The notes below the pieces were generated by a model. The model had not been told where the DNA came from. It ran no database searches and saw only the letters and a list, made by a program, of their open reading frames with translations. From Treponema sp. UBA3649 (GTDB lineage: Bacteria > Spirochaetota > Spirochaetia > Treponematales > Treponemataceae), in NCBI GenBank assembly GCA_002373325.1, contig DFKI01000091.1, forward strand, positions 1 through 38,249: a DNA stretch of 38,249 nucleotides, written 5' to 3'. Below are positions 25,560 to 32,622 of this stretch, in pieces. Both the position numbers and the translations under genes were made by a program. How positions within the stretch are numbered: the first letter of the stretch is position 1; every line of letters starts with the position of its first letter.

Positions 25560-25874
25560 TCATCTTACCACTGATTCCATGAGATGCAGGAACGCATATT
25601 TGTCGGCAACGGACACCTGCCTGAGCAGCTCAAGGATTTTTATATCCTCGGCGGACGGTACCGGGGTTTTACTTCCATAAACCATGTCCTCAACGCTAGT
25701 GTTCAGGGCGGACGCAATCTTACAGGCATAATCGGCAGGAGGCATGGAGGCCCGTGCACTCAGATAATTTTCAATCGACCGTTTTGAGATTCCAGTCTTA
25801 AACGCGAGTTCCTTTACCGTCATGTCCTCATAGTCCAAAAGTTCCTTCAGATTTTCCTTGAATGTACTGCCCAT
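25560..25874 (-). CDS. XRE-family helix-turn-helix repressor
   Basis: The 104-residue protein starts MGSTFKENLKELLDYEDMTV and contains the Cro/CI helix-turn-helix MTVKELAFKTGISKRSIENYL, followed by a short helical tail. It is divergent from the natural-product locus and probably binds the palindrome in that promoter (25915-25933). No Shine-Dalgarno precedes the ATG at 25874, but TATTCT (25881-25886) lies 6 nt upstream, which fits a leaderless mRNA like that of phage lambda cI from PRM. A longer frame to 25919 would run into the promoter and is not preferred. Confidence 0.85.
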   Translation of the reverse strand: MGSTFKENLKELLDYEDMTVKELAFKTGISKRSIENYLSARASMPPADYACKIASALNTSVEDMVYGSKTPVPSAEDIKILELLRQVSVADKYAFLHLMESVVR

Positions 25875-25908
25875 AATTACAGAATACGTCAAAGTGGGGT
25901 ATTTATAT

Positions 25909-25938
25909 TTGACAAACACGCATTTTACGTGTTATAAT
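25909..25938 (+). promoter_or_regulatory. Main promoter of the RiPP locus with operator palindrome
   Basis: TTGACA (25909-25914) and TATAAT (25933-25938) are both perfect, spaced 18 bp, and the -10 is extended (TGTTATAAT). Between the boxes AACACG-N7-CGTGTT (25915-25933) forms a perfect inverted repeat. A protein bound there would block RNA polymerase, so the divergent XRE protein is the natural candidate repressor. The leader before the first ATG is about 50 nt. Confidence 0.82.
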
Positions 25939-25994
25939 ACTAAAGTACACTTCGATTGAAGGAAACTGCGAATTTTAAGGAGTCTTGAAAATCT

Positions 25995-26225
25995 ATGGGA
26001 TGGAGCGACGCAGCAAAAGAAAATACTAGACAATATTTGGGAAGCGGTGGTCCTGTAAAAAATTATGACGGCAGAACAGGAATCGCTGATGTTTGGGATG
26101 GAGAAAACGGCAGAGTGGAAATTTATGAACATGCAAATGGGGATCCTGCCATGGACAACGGAGTTCTCATAGACACCTATTCTGATATTGAAGAAATGAT
26201 GGATGACGGCTGGGTGATTGATTGA
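25995..26225 (+). CDS. Hypothetical acidic 76-residue protein, first gene of the RiPP locus
   Basis: The product begins MGWSDAAKENTRQYLGSGG and ends EEMMDDGWVID. It is strongly acidic and has no signal or membrane segment. AAGGAG lies 11 nt before the ATG and the gene directly follows the XRE-controlled promoter. I do not recognise it. It might be a small accessory or recognition protein for the maturation enzymes, a third unusual precursor, or a DNA-mimic type regulator; nothing visible decides. Confidence 0.75.
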   Translation: MGWSDAAKENTRQYLGSGGPVKNYDGRTGIADVWDGENGRVEIYEHANGDPAMDNGVLIDTYSDIEEMMDDGWVID

Positions 26226-26267
26226 GCCTCAGGTATCGTATTGCATTGGAAAGGATAGTTTGAGACG

Positions 26268-27422
26268 ATGGAACAAATAACGATAACAGGCATACAGACA
26301 AATAATCTGAAAAATATTGATGTCACTATAAAAAAGAACGCTCTCAATCTGATTATTGGTCCCTCTGGGAGCGGAAAATCGTCTCTGGCTTACGGTACGA
26401 TTGCAAAAATCGGCTTGCAGGAATATTTGTCAATGTTCTTTGACGAGATGAGCGATCCTTCCTACAAGGTCAGCGAATATCACAATATGTCGGCGACGGT
26501 TCCGATAAAGCAGGCGAATTTTAACAGCAACGTAAAGTCAACCATAGGAACCTATTTTAGCTTGAGCAACAAAATAATTGCTCTGTATGCCCTTTCACTC
26601 GATATGGACGAGCATTTCTTTGTCTTGAATCGGGAAGAAAATGTCTGCCCGGTATGTCATGGATTAGGAACCGTAAAGCAGATGGACGTGAGCAAGATTC
26701 TTGACTTCAAGAAAACTATTGCGGAAAACCCCTTCAAGTGTTGGCAGAGAAGGAATGATTTCTTCTCAAAAATCCTCGTGAAATTCTGTGAGGAAAAAGG
26801 CATTGACATCAACACAAAAGTTGAAGATTTATCAGAATCAGATTTGAACCAACTTTTGAATGGTGAGAGCAAAGAAAAATTTAAAATAAACTACACCCAT
26901 GGAAAATTCAAGGCTGTACGAACAACAAAATATTTTGGGCTTTTCACGCAAACATCAATGATTAAAAAGGAATTCAGCCTACCTGATTCTTATTACAGCG
27001 ATTTGAAATGCAGCTCATGCAACGGTCTCAAATATTCGGAAAAGCACCTTGAATTCAAACTGAATGGTTTGAGCATAGGAGAATTCATGAACACACCGTT
27101 CTGTGACCTGCTCTTGTTCTTTGACAAGATGAAGAAAAAGAAATTGAAGCCAGGTGCTGAACGACTCATAAACTCAATCTGCGTGTTCATCAACAAGGCA
27201 ATTGAACTGAACCTTGGGTATCTGTCCTTTTCGAGAACCATTCCGTCTTTGTCGGGAGGAGAGTTGCAGCGACTCCGCTTGATTCAGGTTCTATGCACAC
27301 AACTTACTGATTTGATCCTCATCTTTGACGAACCGCTCGCCGGTCTTTCCGGGAATGAGAAGGAAGCCGTCTTCAAAAACATAACGGGGCTTTCCAAAAA
27401 AACATACACTGATTGTAGTTGA
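26268..27422 (+). CDS. UvrA-like ABC ATPase, N-terminal half (frame broken at an A7 run)
   Basis: Residues 31-38 are Walker A GPSGSGKS. Zinc cysteines lie in CPVCHGLG (127-130) and CSSCNG (248-251), the signature is LSGGELQRL (328-), and Walker B is LILIFDEPLAGL. This is the UvrA layout, but the whole protein would be only about 705 residues against about 940, so it lacks some UvrA domains. The frame ends at 27420-27422; before that, at the seven A of 27396-27402, the true UvrA continuation (HTLIVVDHS) moves to another frame. One A fewer would restore a single protein. No uvrB gene is nearby, so classical excision repair is unlikely. Confidence 0.85.
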   Translation: MEQITITGIQTNNLKNIDVTIKKNALNLIIGPSGSGKSSLAYGTIAKIGLQEYLSMFFDEMSDPSYKVSEYHNMSATVPIKQANFNSNVKSTIGTYFSLSNKIIALYALSLDMDEHFFVLNREENVCPVCHGLGTVKQMDVSKILDFKKTIAENPFKCWQRRNDFFSKILVKFCEEKGIDINTKVEDLSESDLNQLLNGESKEKFKINYTHGKFKAVRTTKYFGLFTQTSMIKKEFSLPDSYYSDLKCSSCNGLKYSEKHLEFKLNGLSIGEFMNTPFCDLLLFFDKMKKKKLKPGAERLINSICVFINKAIELNLGYLSFSRTIPSLSGGELQRLRLIQVLCTQLTDLILIFDEPLAGLSGNEKEAVFKNITGLSKKTYTDCS

Positions 27423-28386
27423 CCATAGCCGTAAATTCATATCCTCCGCAGACAACATAATTGCACTGGGAGAAAAAAGCGGAGAACTTGGCGGCTACCT
27501 GATCAATGCACAAAAATATATTGAATCGCAGTTTTTTCCGAACGAAGCGAAGACAATCTCGCCAAAGAATTTTGTCAATGTAAAAATAAAGCAGGGGATT
27601 TATTCCTATGCCGGAGCTGATGTAAAAATCGCACGGAACGCATTAAATCTTGTGACGGGCTATTCCGGTGTTGGAAAATCAACTCTGCTCAGGGAATATT
27701 TTCCACGGTTCTTCAACGAGTATCTGTATATAAACCAAAAGCCAGTCGCGGGAAACGTAAACTCCAACGTAGGCACTTTACTGGATATTTCAGGACGCAT
27801 TTTCAATCTGTTCTCAAAGAAATTTGAAATGCCGAAGAAATTTTTCTCAAATCAAAGCGGGAACGATGGATGCTGCCCGGTTTGCTCAGGCAGTGGCTAC
27901 AACATATATGCGAATGAAAAATTCATGTGCAGGGAATGTGACGGAACTGGCTTCAACCAGTCACTGAAAAAATTCAAGATTGAAGGCAAGAATCTTTTTG
28001 ACATCTGGAACATGACCGTATCTGACGCAATGAATTTTTTTGACTCCCTTGACAAAAAGATAATGAGCCACATTTCGGTTGCAAACGAGCTTTCCCTTGG
28101 GCATCTGAGAATCGGACAGGCGACAAGCTCGCTTTCCGGCGGAGAGAATGTCAGAATCAAACTCCTGAAGCTGGAGGATTCACAGGCTGAGGTCATCGGT
28201 GTTGACGAGCCTTTCAAAGGTCTGAACATAACGGAAATATGTCAAATTCTTAGCTTCCTCATTCGGAAGCGTGATGAGGGAAAAACAATCGTGGTCGTTG
28301 ATCATACGGAGAATGTGGAGAAATTCTTTGACTACCACATCGACCTTGAGATAAAAAACAAAATGATAACTGGGAAGGTTCTATAA
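27403..28386 (+). CDS. UvrA-like ABC ATPase, C-terminal half (second frame of the broken gene)
   Basis: The frame is open from HTLIVVDHS (27403) to 28386 without a stop and holds the second ABC domain: Walker A TGYSGVGKST, zinc cysteines CCPVCSGSG and CRECDGTGF, signature LSGGENVRI, Walker B VIGVDEPFKGL and VVDHTENVEKF. The only possible internal start noted is a GTG at 27652, directly at the Walker A, with no ribosome binding site, so independent translation is doubtful. The C-terminal half is well preserved, with no further stops or losses, which argues that the frameshift is very recent, an assembly error, or bypassed by slippage. Its stop lies 1 bp before the ATP-grasp gene. Confidence 0.82.
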   Translation, partial: HTLIVVDHSRKFISSADNIIALGEKSGELGGYLINAQKYIESQFFPNEAKTISPKNFVNVKIKQGIYSYAGADVKIARNALNLVTGYSGVGKSTLLREYFPRFFNEYLYINQKPVAGNVNSNVGTLLDISGRIFNLFSKKFEMPKKFFSNQSGNDGCCPVCSGSGYNIYANEKFMCRECDGTGFNQSLKKFKIEGKNLFDIWNMTVSDAMNFFDSLDKKIMSHISVANELSLGHLRIGQATSSLSGGENVRIKLLKLEDSQAEVIGVDEPFKGLNITEICQILSFLIRKRDEGKTIVVVDHTENVEKFFDYHIDLEIKNKMITGKVL

Positions 28387-28387
28387 T

Positions 28388-29350
28388 ATGGTGCTGATTT
28401 TTACTGACAGATTCGACGTTCACGCGGATGTTGTGATAGAAAAACTAAAGGCTGAGAATGTTCCGTATTACCGTTTCAATCTGGATGTGCAGTCGCTTAA
28501 AGACACTTTTGTTTCATTCAGAAATGGTGAGTGGATTATAAAAAGCAAATCCGGGGAGATTTCTACGAAGCAAGTTTCTTGCGTGTGGTTCAGGAAAGCC
28601 TTTGCGGAGCTTACCCTTGAAGAACGCGAGATTACAGATTCGAGTTTCAAGATTTGGAGAAAGGAATGGAACAGCACTCTGCTTGGAATACAGAACTCAG
28701 TAAAAAAACTTCCTTGCCTGAATCCGTTGCGAAAGGCGTTCAAAGGCGAAAACAAATTTTATCAAATGGATGTTGCCAAAGAAGTTGGTTTTGAGATGCC
28801 TGAAACGCTAGTTTCAAATTCAAAGACAGATATCTTGGATTTTGTCAGAAGACATGAAAAGTCTGTTTTCAAGATGATGAACCAAGACCTTTACAATGTT
28901 GACGGAGAATACAAGGGGTTGTTTGCGAATGTAGTCTCAGTTTCGGACATCGAGAAATTCAGAGACTGCGAAGAAAATCCGCTTGTGTTTCAAGAATATG
29001 TGGAGAAGCAATTTGAAGTCCGCTATACGGTGGTCGGAAATGAGCATTTTGTCTGCAAAATTGACTCGCAGGCATCCAAAAAGGCGAATGAGGACTGGAG
29101 ACGGTATGATATTTCGCACACACCACATTCAATAATAGAACCACCGGCGGATGTAAAAGAAAAAGTAATCAAAATGATGGAAATTCTTGGGCTTGAGTAT
29201 GGGGCCTTGGATTTTATCGTGACTCCCCAGAACAAGTGGATTTTTCTTGAAATCAACTGCACTGGGCAATATTTATGGATTGAGGAGTTGACTGGCTTGC
29301 AAATCTCAAGAGCAATCGTCAGTTGGCTCAGAAATCATACAAAAGCATAA
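28388..29350 (+). CDS. ATP-grasp peptide ligase, microviridin MvdC/MvdD or GwsG type
   Basis: The 320-residue protein begins VLIFTDRFDVHADVVIEKL, has VWFRK as in the WYRRP-like motif of these ligases, and ends ALDFIVTPQNKWIFLEINCT followed by GQYLWIEELTGL, which is the ATP-grasp metal/ATP region and the characteristic tail of MvdC-type enzymes. Known members link Asp/Glu side chains of a precursor peptide to Thr/Ser (ester) or Lys (amide), making graspetides. Precursor genes follow 17 bp downstream. The start is only one base after the ATPase stop, so translation is coupled. The substrate assignment to the two small peptides is inference from position. Confidence 0.9.
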   Translation: MVLIFTDRFDVHADVVIEKLKAENVPYYRFNLDVQSLKDTFVSFRNGEWIIKSKSGEISTKQVSCVWFRKAFAELTLEEREITDSSFKIWRKEWNSTLLGIQNSVKKLPCLNPLRKAFKGENKFYQMDVAKEVGFEMPETLVSNSKTDILDFVRRHEKSVFKMMNQDLYNVDGEYKGLFANVVSVSDIEKFRDCEENPLVFQEYVEKQFEVRYTVVGNEHFVCKIDSQASKKANEDWRRYDISHTPHSIIEPPADVKEKVIKMMEILGLEYGALDFIVTPQNKWIFLEINCTGQYLWIEELTGLQISRAIVSWLRNHTKA

Positions 29351-29367
29351 CTTTTTTGGAGGTTAAT

Positions 29368-29577
29368 ATGAAGGTTTTTGCAACAAATTGGTTTGAGACC
29401 ATGACTGATGACATTGATGGAGGTAATGACTGGAGTTGGAATCCTATTTACAATTCTCCTAATCGACAGACTGGCCCAGGGCATCCTACAAGGTCTCATA
29501 CAGATACAAGACATGGCACTGACTCAAACGAGGATTCTGACCAGCCGCTTGAAAATCTCGGTATGTTGGTAGCATAA
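29368..29577 (+). CDS. RiPP precursor peptide 1 (ENLGMLVA family)
   Basis: This 69-residue peptide begins MKVFATNWFETMTDDIDGG and shares with the 72-residue peptide at 30093 the block GNDWxWNPIYxxPNxQTG (residues 19-36) and the C-terminus ENLGMLVA. Between them (residues 41-60) lies a variable part rich in Thr, Ser, Asp, Glu and His (TRSHTDTRHGTDSNEDSDQ), the residues needed for graspetide esters. GGAGG lies 5 nt before the ATG. It follows the ATP-grasp gene by 17 bp. No signal peptide is visible. Role as precursor is inferred from size, context and paralogy. Confidence 0.82.
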   Translation: MKVFATNWFETMTDDIDGGNDWSWNPIYNSPNRQTGPGHPTRSHTDTRHGTDSNEDSDQPLENLGMLVA

Positions 29578-29602
29578 GATGAAACTGTAGTCTTGCGGAA
29601 CT

Positions 29603-29636
29603 CCCAAGTGACCTTGCTTGTTGCAGGGCATTTGGG
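29603..29636 (+). other. Hairpin between precursor 1 and the broken gene
   Basis: CCCAA pairs with TTGGG and CCTTGC with GCAGGG (one G-U), separated by a small internal loop. No T run follows. It may stabilise the 3' end of precursor-1 mRNA or act as a weak attenuator. Confidence 0.45.
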
Positions 29637-29666
29637 CTAAAATCATTTTATATGAGGTAATCCATT

Positions 29667-30077
29667 ATGACAAATGCAGAAAAAGAAGAGCTAATTTTGA
29701 AAAGCATTAAAACTTGCTCATCTAAGTGTTATCTTAAATATTTACTAATCTCGTCACCGGCAGTTGAACGGGACTTTTTGGGAAACTTCATGCAAATAGA
29801 ATTGGCAACACATTCTAACGGATAAACGCATATTGGTATAAAAGATGTTTTTAATATGCTTGGGGATGAAAAAGAGTATTTATGCAGATGCAATAACAAA
29901 CTTTTGAGATCAATACTGAGTATTATAGATAAATTGATAACTAATGGCCAAGTTGTATTTACTAGTTGTAGCTTCCAAGAGCAGAAAACTCTAACTCCCA
30001 CATACACTGATGTGGGGGTATTAGATGATGACGTACAAAAACTGTACAGTAAATATATCATGGGAGTGCTTAAATAA
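29667..30077 (+). pseudogene. Hypothetical 136-codon gene interrupted by one TAA
   Basis: From ATG 29667 the frame reads MTNAEKEELILKSIKTCSSK and stops at TAA 29823-29825 after 52 residues. The same frame then continues uninterrupted THIGIKDVFNMLGDEKEYL to 30077, ending YSKYIMGVLK. A single base change explains the break. Alternatively the ATG at 29856 starts a separate 73-residue peptide, though no ribosome binding site is near it. The product is helical and unrecognised. It separates the two precursor genes and the area is AT-richer than the flanks, as expected for acquired DNA. Confidence 0.6.
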
Positions 30078-30092
30078 TATGGGGAGTTTTAT

Positions 30093-30311
30093 ATGAAGAT
30101 TTTTCCAATAGATTATTTGGAAGCATATTCTGGCGATATTGATTGTGGCAATGATTGGAACTGGAATCCCATTTACAGTTTTCCAAATCAACAGACTGGT
30201 TCAGAATATCCTACAGGACATCGTACAAAAACTCTCACAATGACATTTCATCATGACGAAAACACAGATCAAGATTTAACTAAGGAAAATCTTGGTATGC
30301 TGGTAGCATAG
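30093..30311 (+). CDS. RiPP precursor peptide 2 (ENLGMLVA family)
   Basis: The 72-residue peptide starts MKIFPIDYLEAYSGDIDCGN and shares GNDWxWNPIYxxPNxQTG and ENLGMLVA with precursor 1, while the middle (GHRTKTLTMTFHHDENTDQD) differs. Thr/Ser and Asp/Glu are again plentiful there. GGGGAG lies 6-7 nt before the ATG. The sharing of both ends with a free middle suggests that recognition lies at the ends and the modified core in between, unlike the common N-leader/C-core plan. It should be modified by the ATP-grasp ligase; this is inference. Confidence 0.82.
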   Translation: MKIFPIDYLEAYSGDIDCGNDWNWNPIYSFPNQQTGSEYPTGHRTKTLTMTFHHDENTDQDLTKENLGMLVA

Positions 30312-30328
30312 AAAATACTGGAGAAAAC

Positions 30329-30952
30329 ATGGACGAGTTTTTATCAGTCGTAGAAGAAAATGGAATTAACGCACTAGATTTCGCTATAGACAAAATTACA
30401 GAATCAAAGTATTTTGCAGGTTTCCCGATTGTTTCTCAGATATTAGATGTTTTAAAAGCTGGCAAAATAATTTCGAATTTTTTATATACAAAAAAAATTT
30501 GCGCATTTCTTGATGGACTTAAATCTGGCAAAATGGATTGTGATGCTTTTTCAGATGCAATGCGAAAGCTAAATAAGGATTCTGAACGATTTGAAGAAGA
30601 ACTCTTGTTTCTAATTGAGAAAGCAGAAAATACTGAAAAAGCGAAACTGCTAGGTCATTTTACAAGGTATCTTGCATTAGGAGAGATTTCTTATGATGAT
30701 TTCCGCTTATTTACAAATGCAGTAAATAACATACAGATTTCATTTTTGAAAACCCTGTCAAAAAAATATGAGAATAAAGATGAACTCTCTAGAACTGTGC
30801 TCTTCGGTATTTTGCAAGCACAAGGATTCGTAATTAAATTTGATGAGATAAAAACTGAAGATGATTCAAATGCTTATGGTAGCGAAACTCGATATTCTGA
30901 AAAATTAAATATTTTTGGCAAATACTTAAATTCTTTTTTTGATTTATCATAA
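30329..30952 (+). CDS. Hypothetical 207-residue protein, possible immunity function
   Basis: Near the N-terminus lies a moderately hydrophobic helix (FPIVSQILDVLKAGKIISNF), followed by FLYTKKICAFLDGL and KAKLLGHFTRYLALGEISYD. From memory this order (short hydrophobic segment, then kinase-like-coil helices with ...GEISYxxF) resembles a common uncharacterised family seen near phage and accessory genes. It may be anchored to the inner membrane. The position just after the second precursor suggests immunity or accessory function. GGAG precedes the ATG by 5 nt. No enzyme motif is visible; function is open. Confidence 0.75.
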   Translation: MDEFLSVVEENGINALDFAIDKITESKYFAGFPIVSQILDVLKAGKIISNFLYTKKICAFLDGLKSGKMDCDAFSDAMRKLNKDSERFEEELLFLIEKAENTEKAKLLGHFTRYLALGEISYDDFRLFTNAVNNIQISFLKTLSKKYENKDELSRTVLFGILQAQGFVIKFDEIKTEDDSNAYGSETRYSEKLNIFGKYLNSFFDLS

Positions 30953-31026
30953 TTTTCCCCAGCAGATTTCTGCCTTACAAAAAAATGGAAAAAGAAATAA
31001 ATATTTCAATATAAAGGAGGCTAACC

Positions 31027-31404
31027 ATGTTAATCCTACGTAAATCCCAAATGAATTCTCTGATACAATTAAGGCCAAGAGTTGCAATCAGTGAACCGAA
31101 AAAAATTACAATCCCGCATGAAATGGCTTGCACAAGTTGTACAGCACAGTGTAGCAAATCGTGCGTTGGAGGATGTAGTTATTATTGCCAAGGAAGTTGT
31201 GGAACTAGTTGCACAGGAGAATGTGTCAATACTTGCAAAGACAGTTGTCAACATAGTTGTACAGGAAGGTGTACGTATGGTTGCGGAAATAATTGTGGCG
31301 ACGCTTGCTCACACAATTGTGCACATCAATGCTTCCATGGTTGCACTGGCGAAGCAAGTTATGGAACAGCATTCGAATGTGGATTTTATCAAATCGTTAA
31401 TTGA
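31027..31404 (+). CDS. Cysteine-rich RiPP precursor with period-4 Cys repeats
   Basis: The 125-residue product has a Cys-free leader of about 34 residues (MLILRKSQMNSLIQLRPRVA...), then 20 cysteines. Cys 2 to 19 are spaced exactly four residues apart (CTAQ CSKS CVGG CSYY CQGS, and so on), i.e. 17 consecutive CX3 units; the last Cys stands alone near the end (AFECGFY). Spacers are Ser/Thr/Gly/Asn rich. Strong AAGGAGG lies 6 nt before the ATG. The radical SAM gene begins 8 bp later. Such precursors are substrates for radical SAM thioether formation (ranthipeptides, sactipeptides). Metal-binding or a disulfide ladder is an alternative. Confidence 0.88.
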   Translation: MLILRKSQMNSLIQLRPRVAISEPKKITIPHEMACTSCTAQCSKSCVGGCSYYCQGSCGTSCTGECVNTCKDSCQHSCTGRCTYGCGNNCGDACSHNCAHQCFHGCTGEASYGTAFECGFYQIVN

Positions 31405-31411
31405 ATGAACT

Positions 31412-32572
31412 ATGCAAACAAGAAAAAGAATCGACGAAAAACCCCGCTTCGCCCCAACTCTGTGTCTCACCCACTCATGCAACCTAAATTGCATCTACTG
31501 CTACCAGAAGCACGACCCGCAAAAACGAATGTCCTTTGAGACGGCGAAAAAGTGCATCGACTGGATTTTCAGCAACATCCCGGAGGAATACGAGGGCGTT
31601 GAGCTTGACTTCATCGGCGGTGAGCCATTGCTTGAGTTTGAGCTCATAAAGCAGATTTTCACCTATGTCAAAAGCACGTACCCGAATGAAAAATGCATTT
31701 TCTATGCCACGACAAACGGAACCGTGCTGACAGACGAAATGAAGGAATGGTACACGCAAAGAAAAAACTGCTGTGTCCTGGGACTCTCACTCGACGGAAA
31801 AAAAGAAACGCAGGATTACAACCGGAGCAACTCTTTTGACAAAATCGACCTGGACTTCTTCCTCAAAAACTGGCCGTGGCAGGGCGTGAAAATGACGCTC
31901 TCGGAATTCTCCCTTGACCATCTCGCGGAAAACATAATCTTTTGCCATGAGCTTGGATTCAGCGAGGTCGGAGGAGTGAATCTCTTTGAGGGAACCTTCG
32001 ACTGGAGCGACGAGAAATGGATTCAAAAACTCATCCCCCAGCTACAGACGCTAGTTGAATATTACGTTGAGCATGACGAAATTCAGGTGAACCAAATGCT
32101 GAACCGTCATCTTGAGGTCTGCGAATATTCTGACCGCAAGGAAAAGCGAAGGTGGTGCGGCATAGGGGGAGGAGCAGTATTTTTTGACGTTGACGGACGG
32201 AAGCTCCCGTGCACATTCTGCACTCCCATGACCTTTGACGAAAAGACGCTCACTGAAATATGCAACCACGACTTCTCAAAGGTGGATGATTTCATCGATG
32301 ACGAATGTTACGGAAACTGCTACATTTATCCCACCTGCCCCCACTGTGCCGGAGCGAATTATCTCACGCAAAGGACATTCAAAACCCGCGACAAATCAAA
32401 GTGCAGGATTCAAAAGCTCATATCCCTTTTCGCCGCTGATTTGCTCACAAAACGTATTTTAAAAAATCCGGAGAAATTCGAGGAAGCAAGGCGCGGCATG
32501 ATGATAGACGCAATCCAGAAAATCCGCGAGCTGTATCTCCCGGAATTCAAAGCCTATTTTGAGGATGAATGA
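31412..32572 (+). CDS. Radical SAM/SPASM peptide maturase
   Basis: The 386-residue enzyme has the radical SAM cluster motif SCNLNCIYCY (Cys23, 27, 30), the GGEPLLE motif, and a C-terminal SPASM region with many cysteines: WCGIGGGAVFF, LPCTFC, CYGNCYIYPTCPHCAG and a final Cys in KSKCRIQ. These should bind one or two extra [4Fe-4S] clusters. Family members form thioether or C-C bonds in peptides. It starts 8 bp after the Cys-rich gene, with weak ribosome binding site, so coupling to that gene is likely and that peptide is the best substrate. Confidence 0.93.
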   Translation: MQTRKRIDEKPRFAPTLCLTHSCNLNCIYCYQKHDPQKRMSFETAKKCIDWIFSNIPEEYEGVELDFIGGEPLLEFELIKQIFTYVKSTYPNEKCIFYATTNGTVLTDEMKEWYTQRKNCCVLGLSLDGKKETQDYNRSNSFDKIDLDFFLKNWPWQGVKMTLSEFSLDHLAENIIFCHELGFSEVGGVNLFEGTFDWSDEKWIQKLIPQLQTLVEYYVEHDEIQVNQMLNRHLEVCEYSDRKEKRRWCGIGGGAVFFDVDGRKLPCTFCTPMTFDEKTLTEICNHDFSKVDDFIDDECYGNCYIYPTCPHCAGANYLTQRTFKTRDKSKCRIQKLISLFAADLLTKRILKNPEKFEEARRGMMIDAIQKIRELYLPEFKAYFEDE

Positions 32573-32622
32573 AAAAATTTTCAAAAAAATTTCCAACTCT
32601 CTCACCAAGTGATAGAGTGAGT

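Noticed and set aside
25553..25575. Third copy of the 7-bp GTGGAA repeat after the XRE gene
   Set aside because: Only two loosely similar units are present; chance similarity is enough.
27396..27410. Classical -1 programmed frameshift at the A7 run of the UvrA-like gene
   Set aside because: A -1 shift gives AAC ATA CAC TGA, an immediate stop. Only +1 or -2 restores the second ABC domain, so the usual slippery mechanism does not explain the gene.
31130..31360. CRISPR-like or tandem DNA repeat in the Cys-rich gene
   Set aside because: The periodicity is in the protein (Cys every four residues); codons and spacers vary, so it is not a DNA repeat array.
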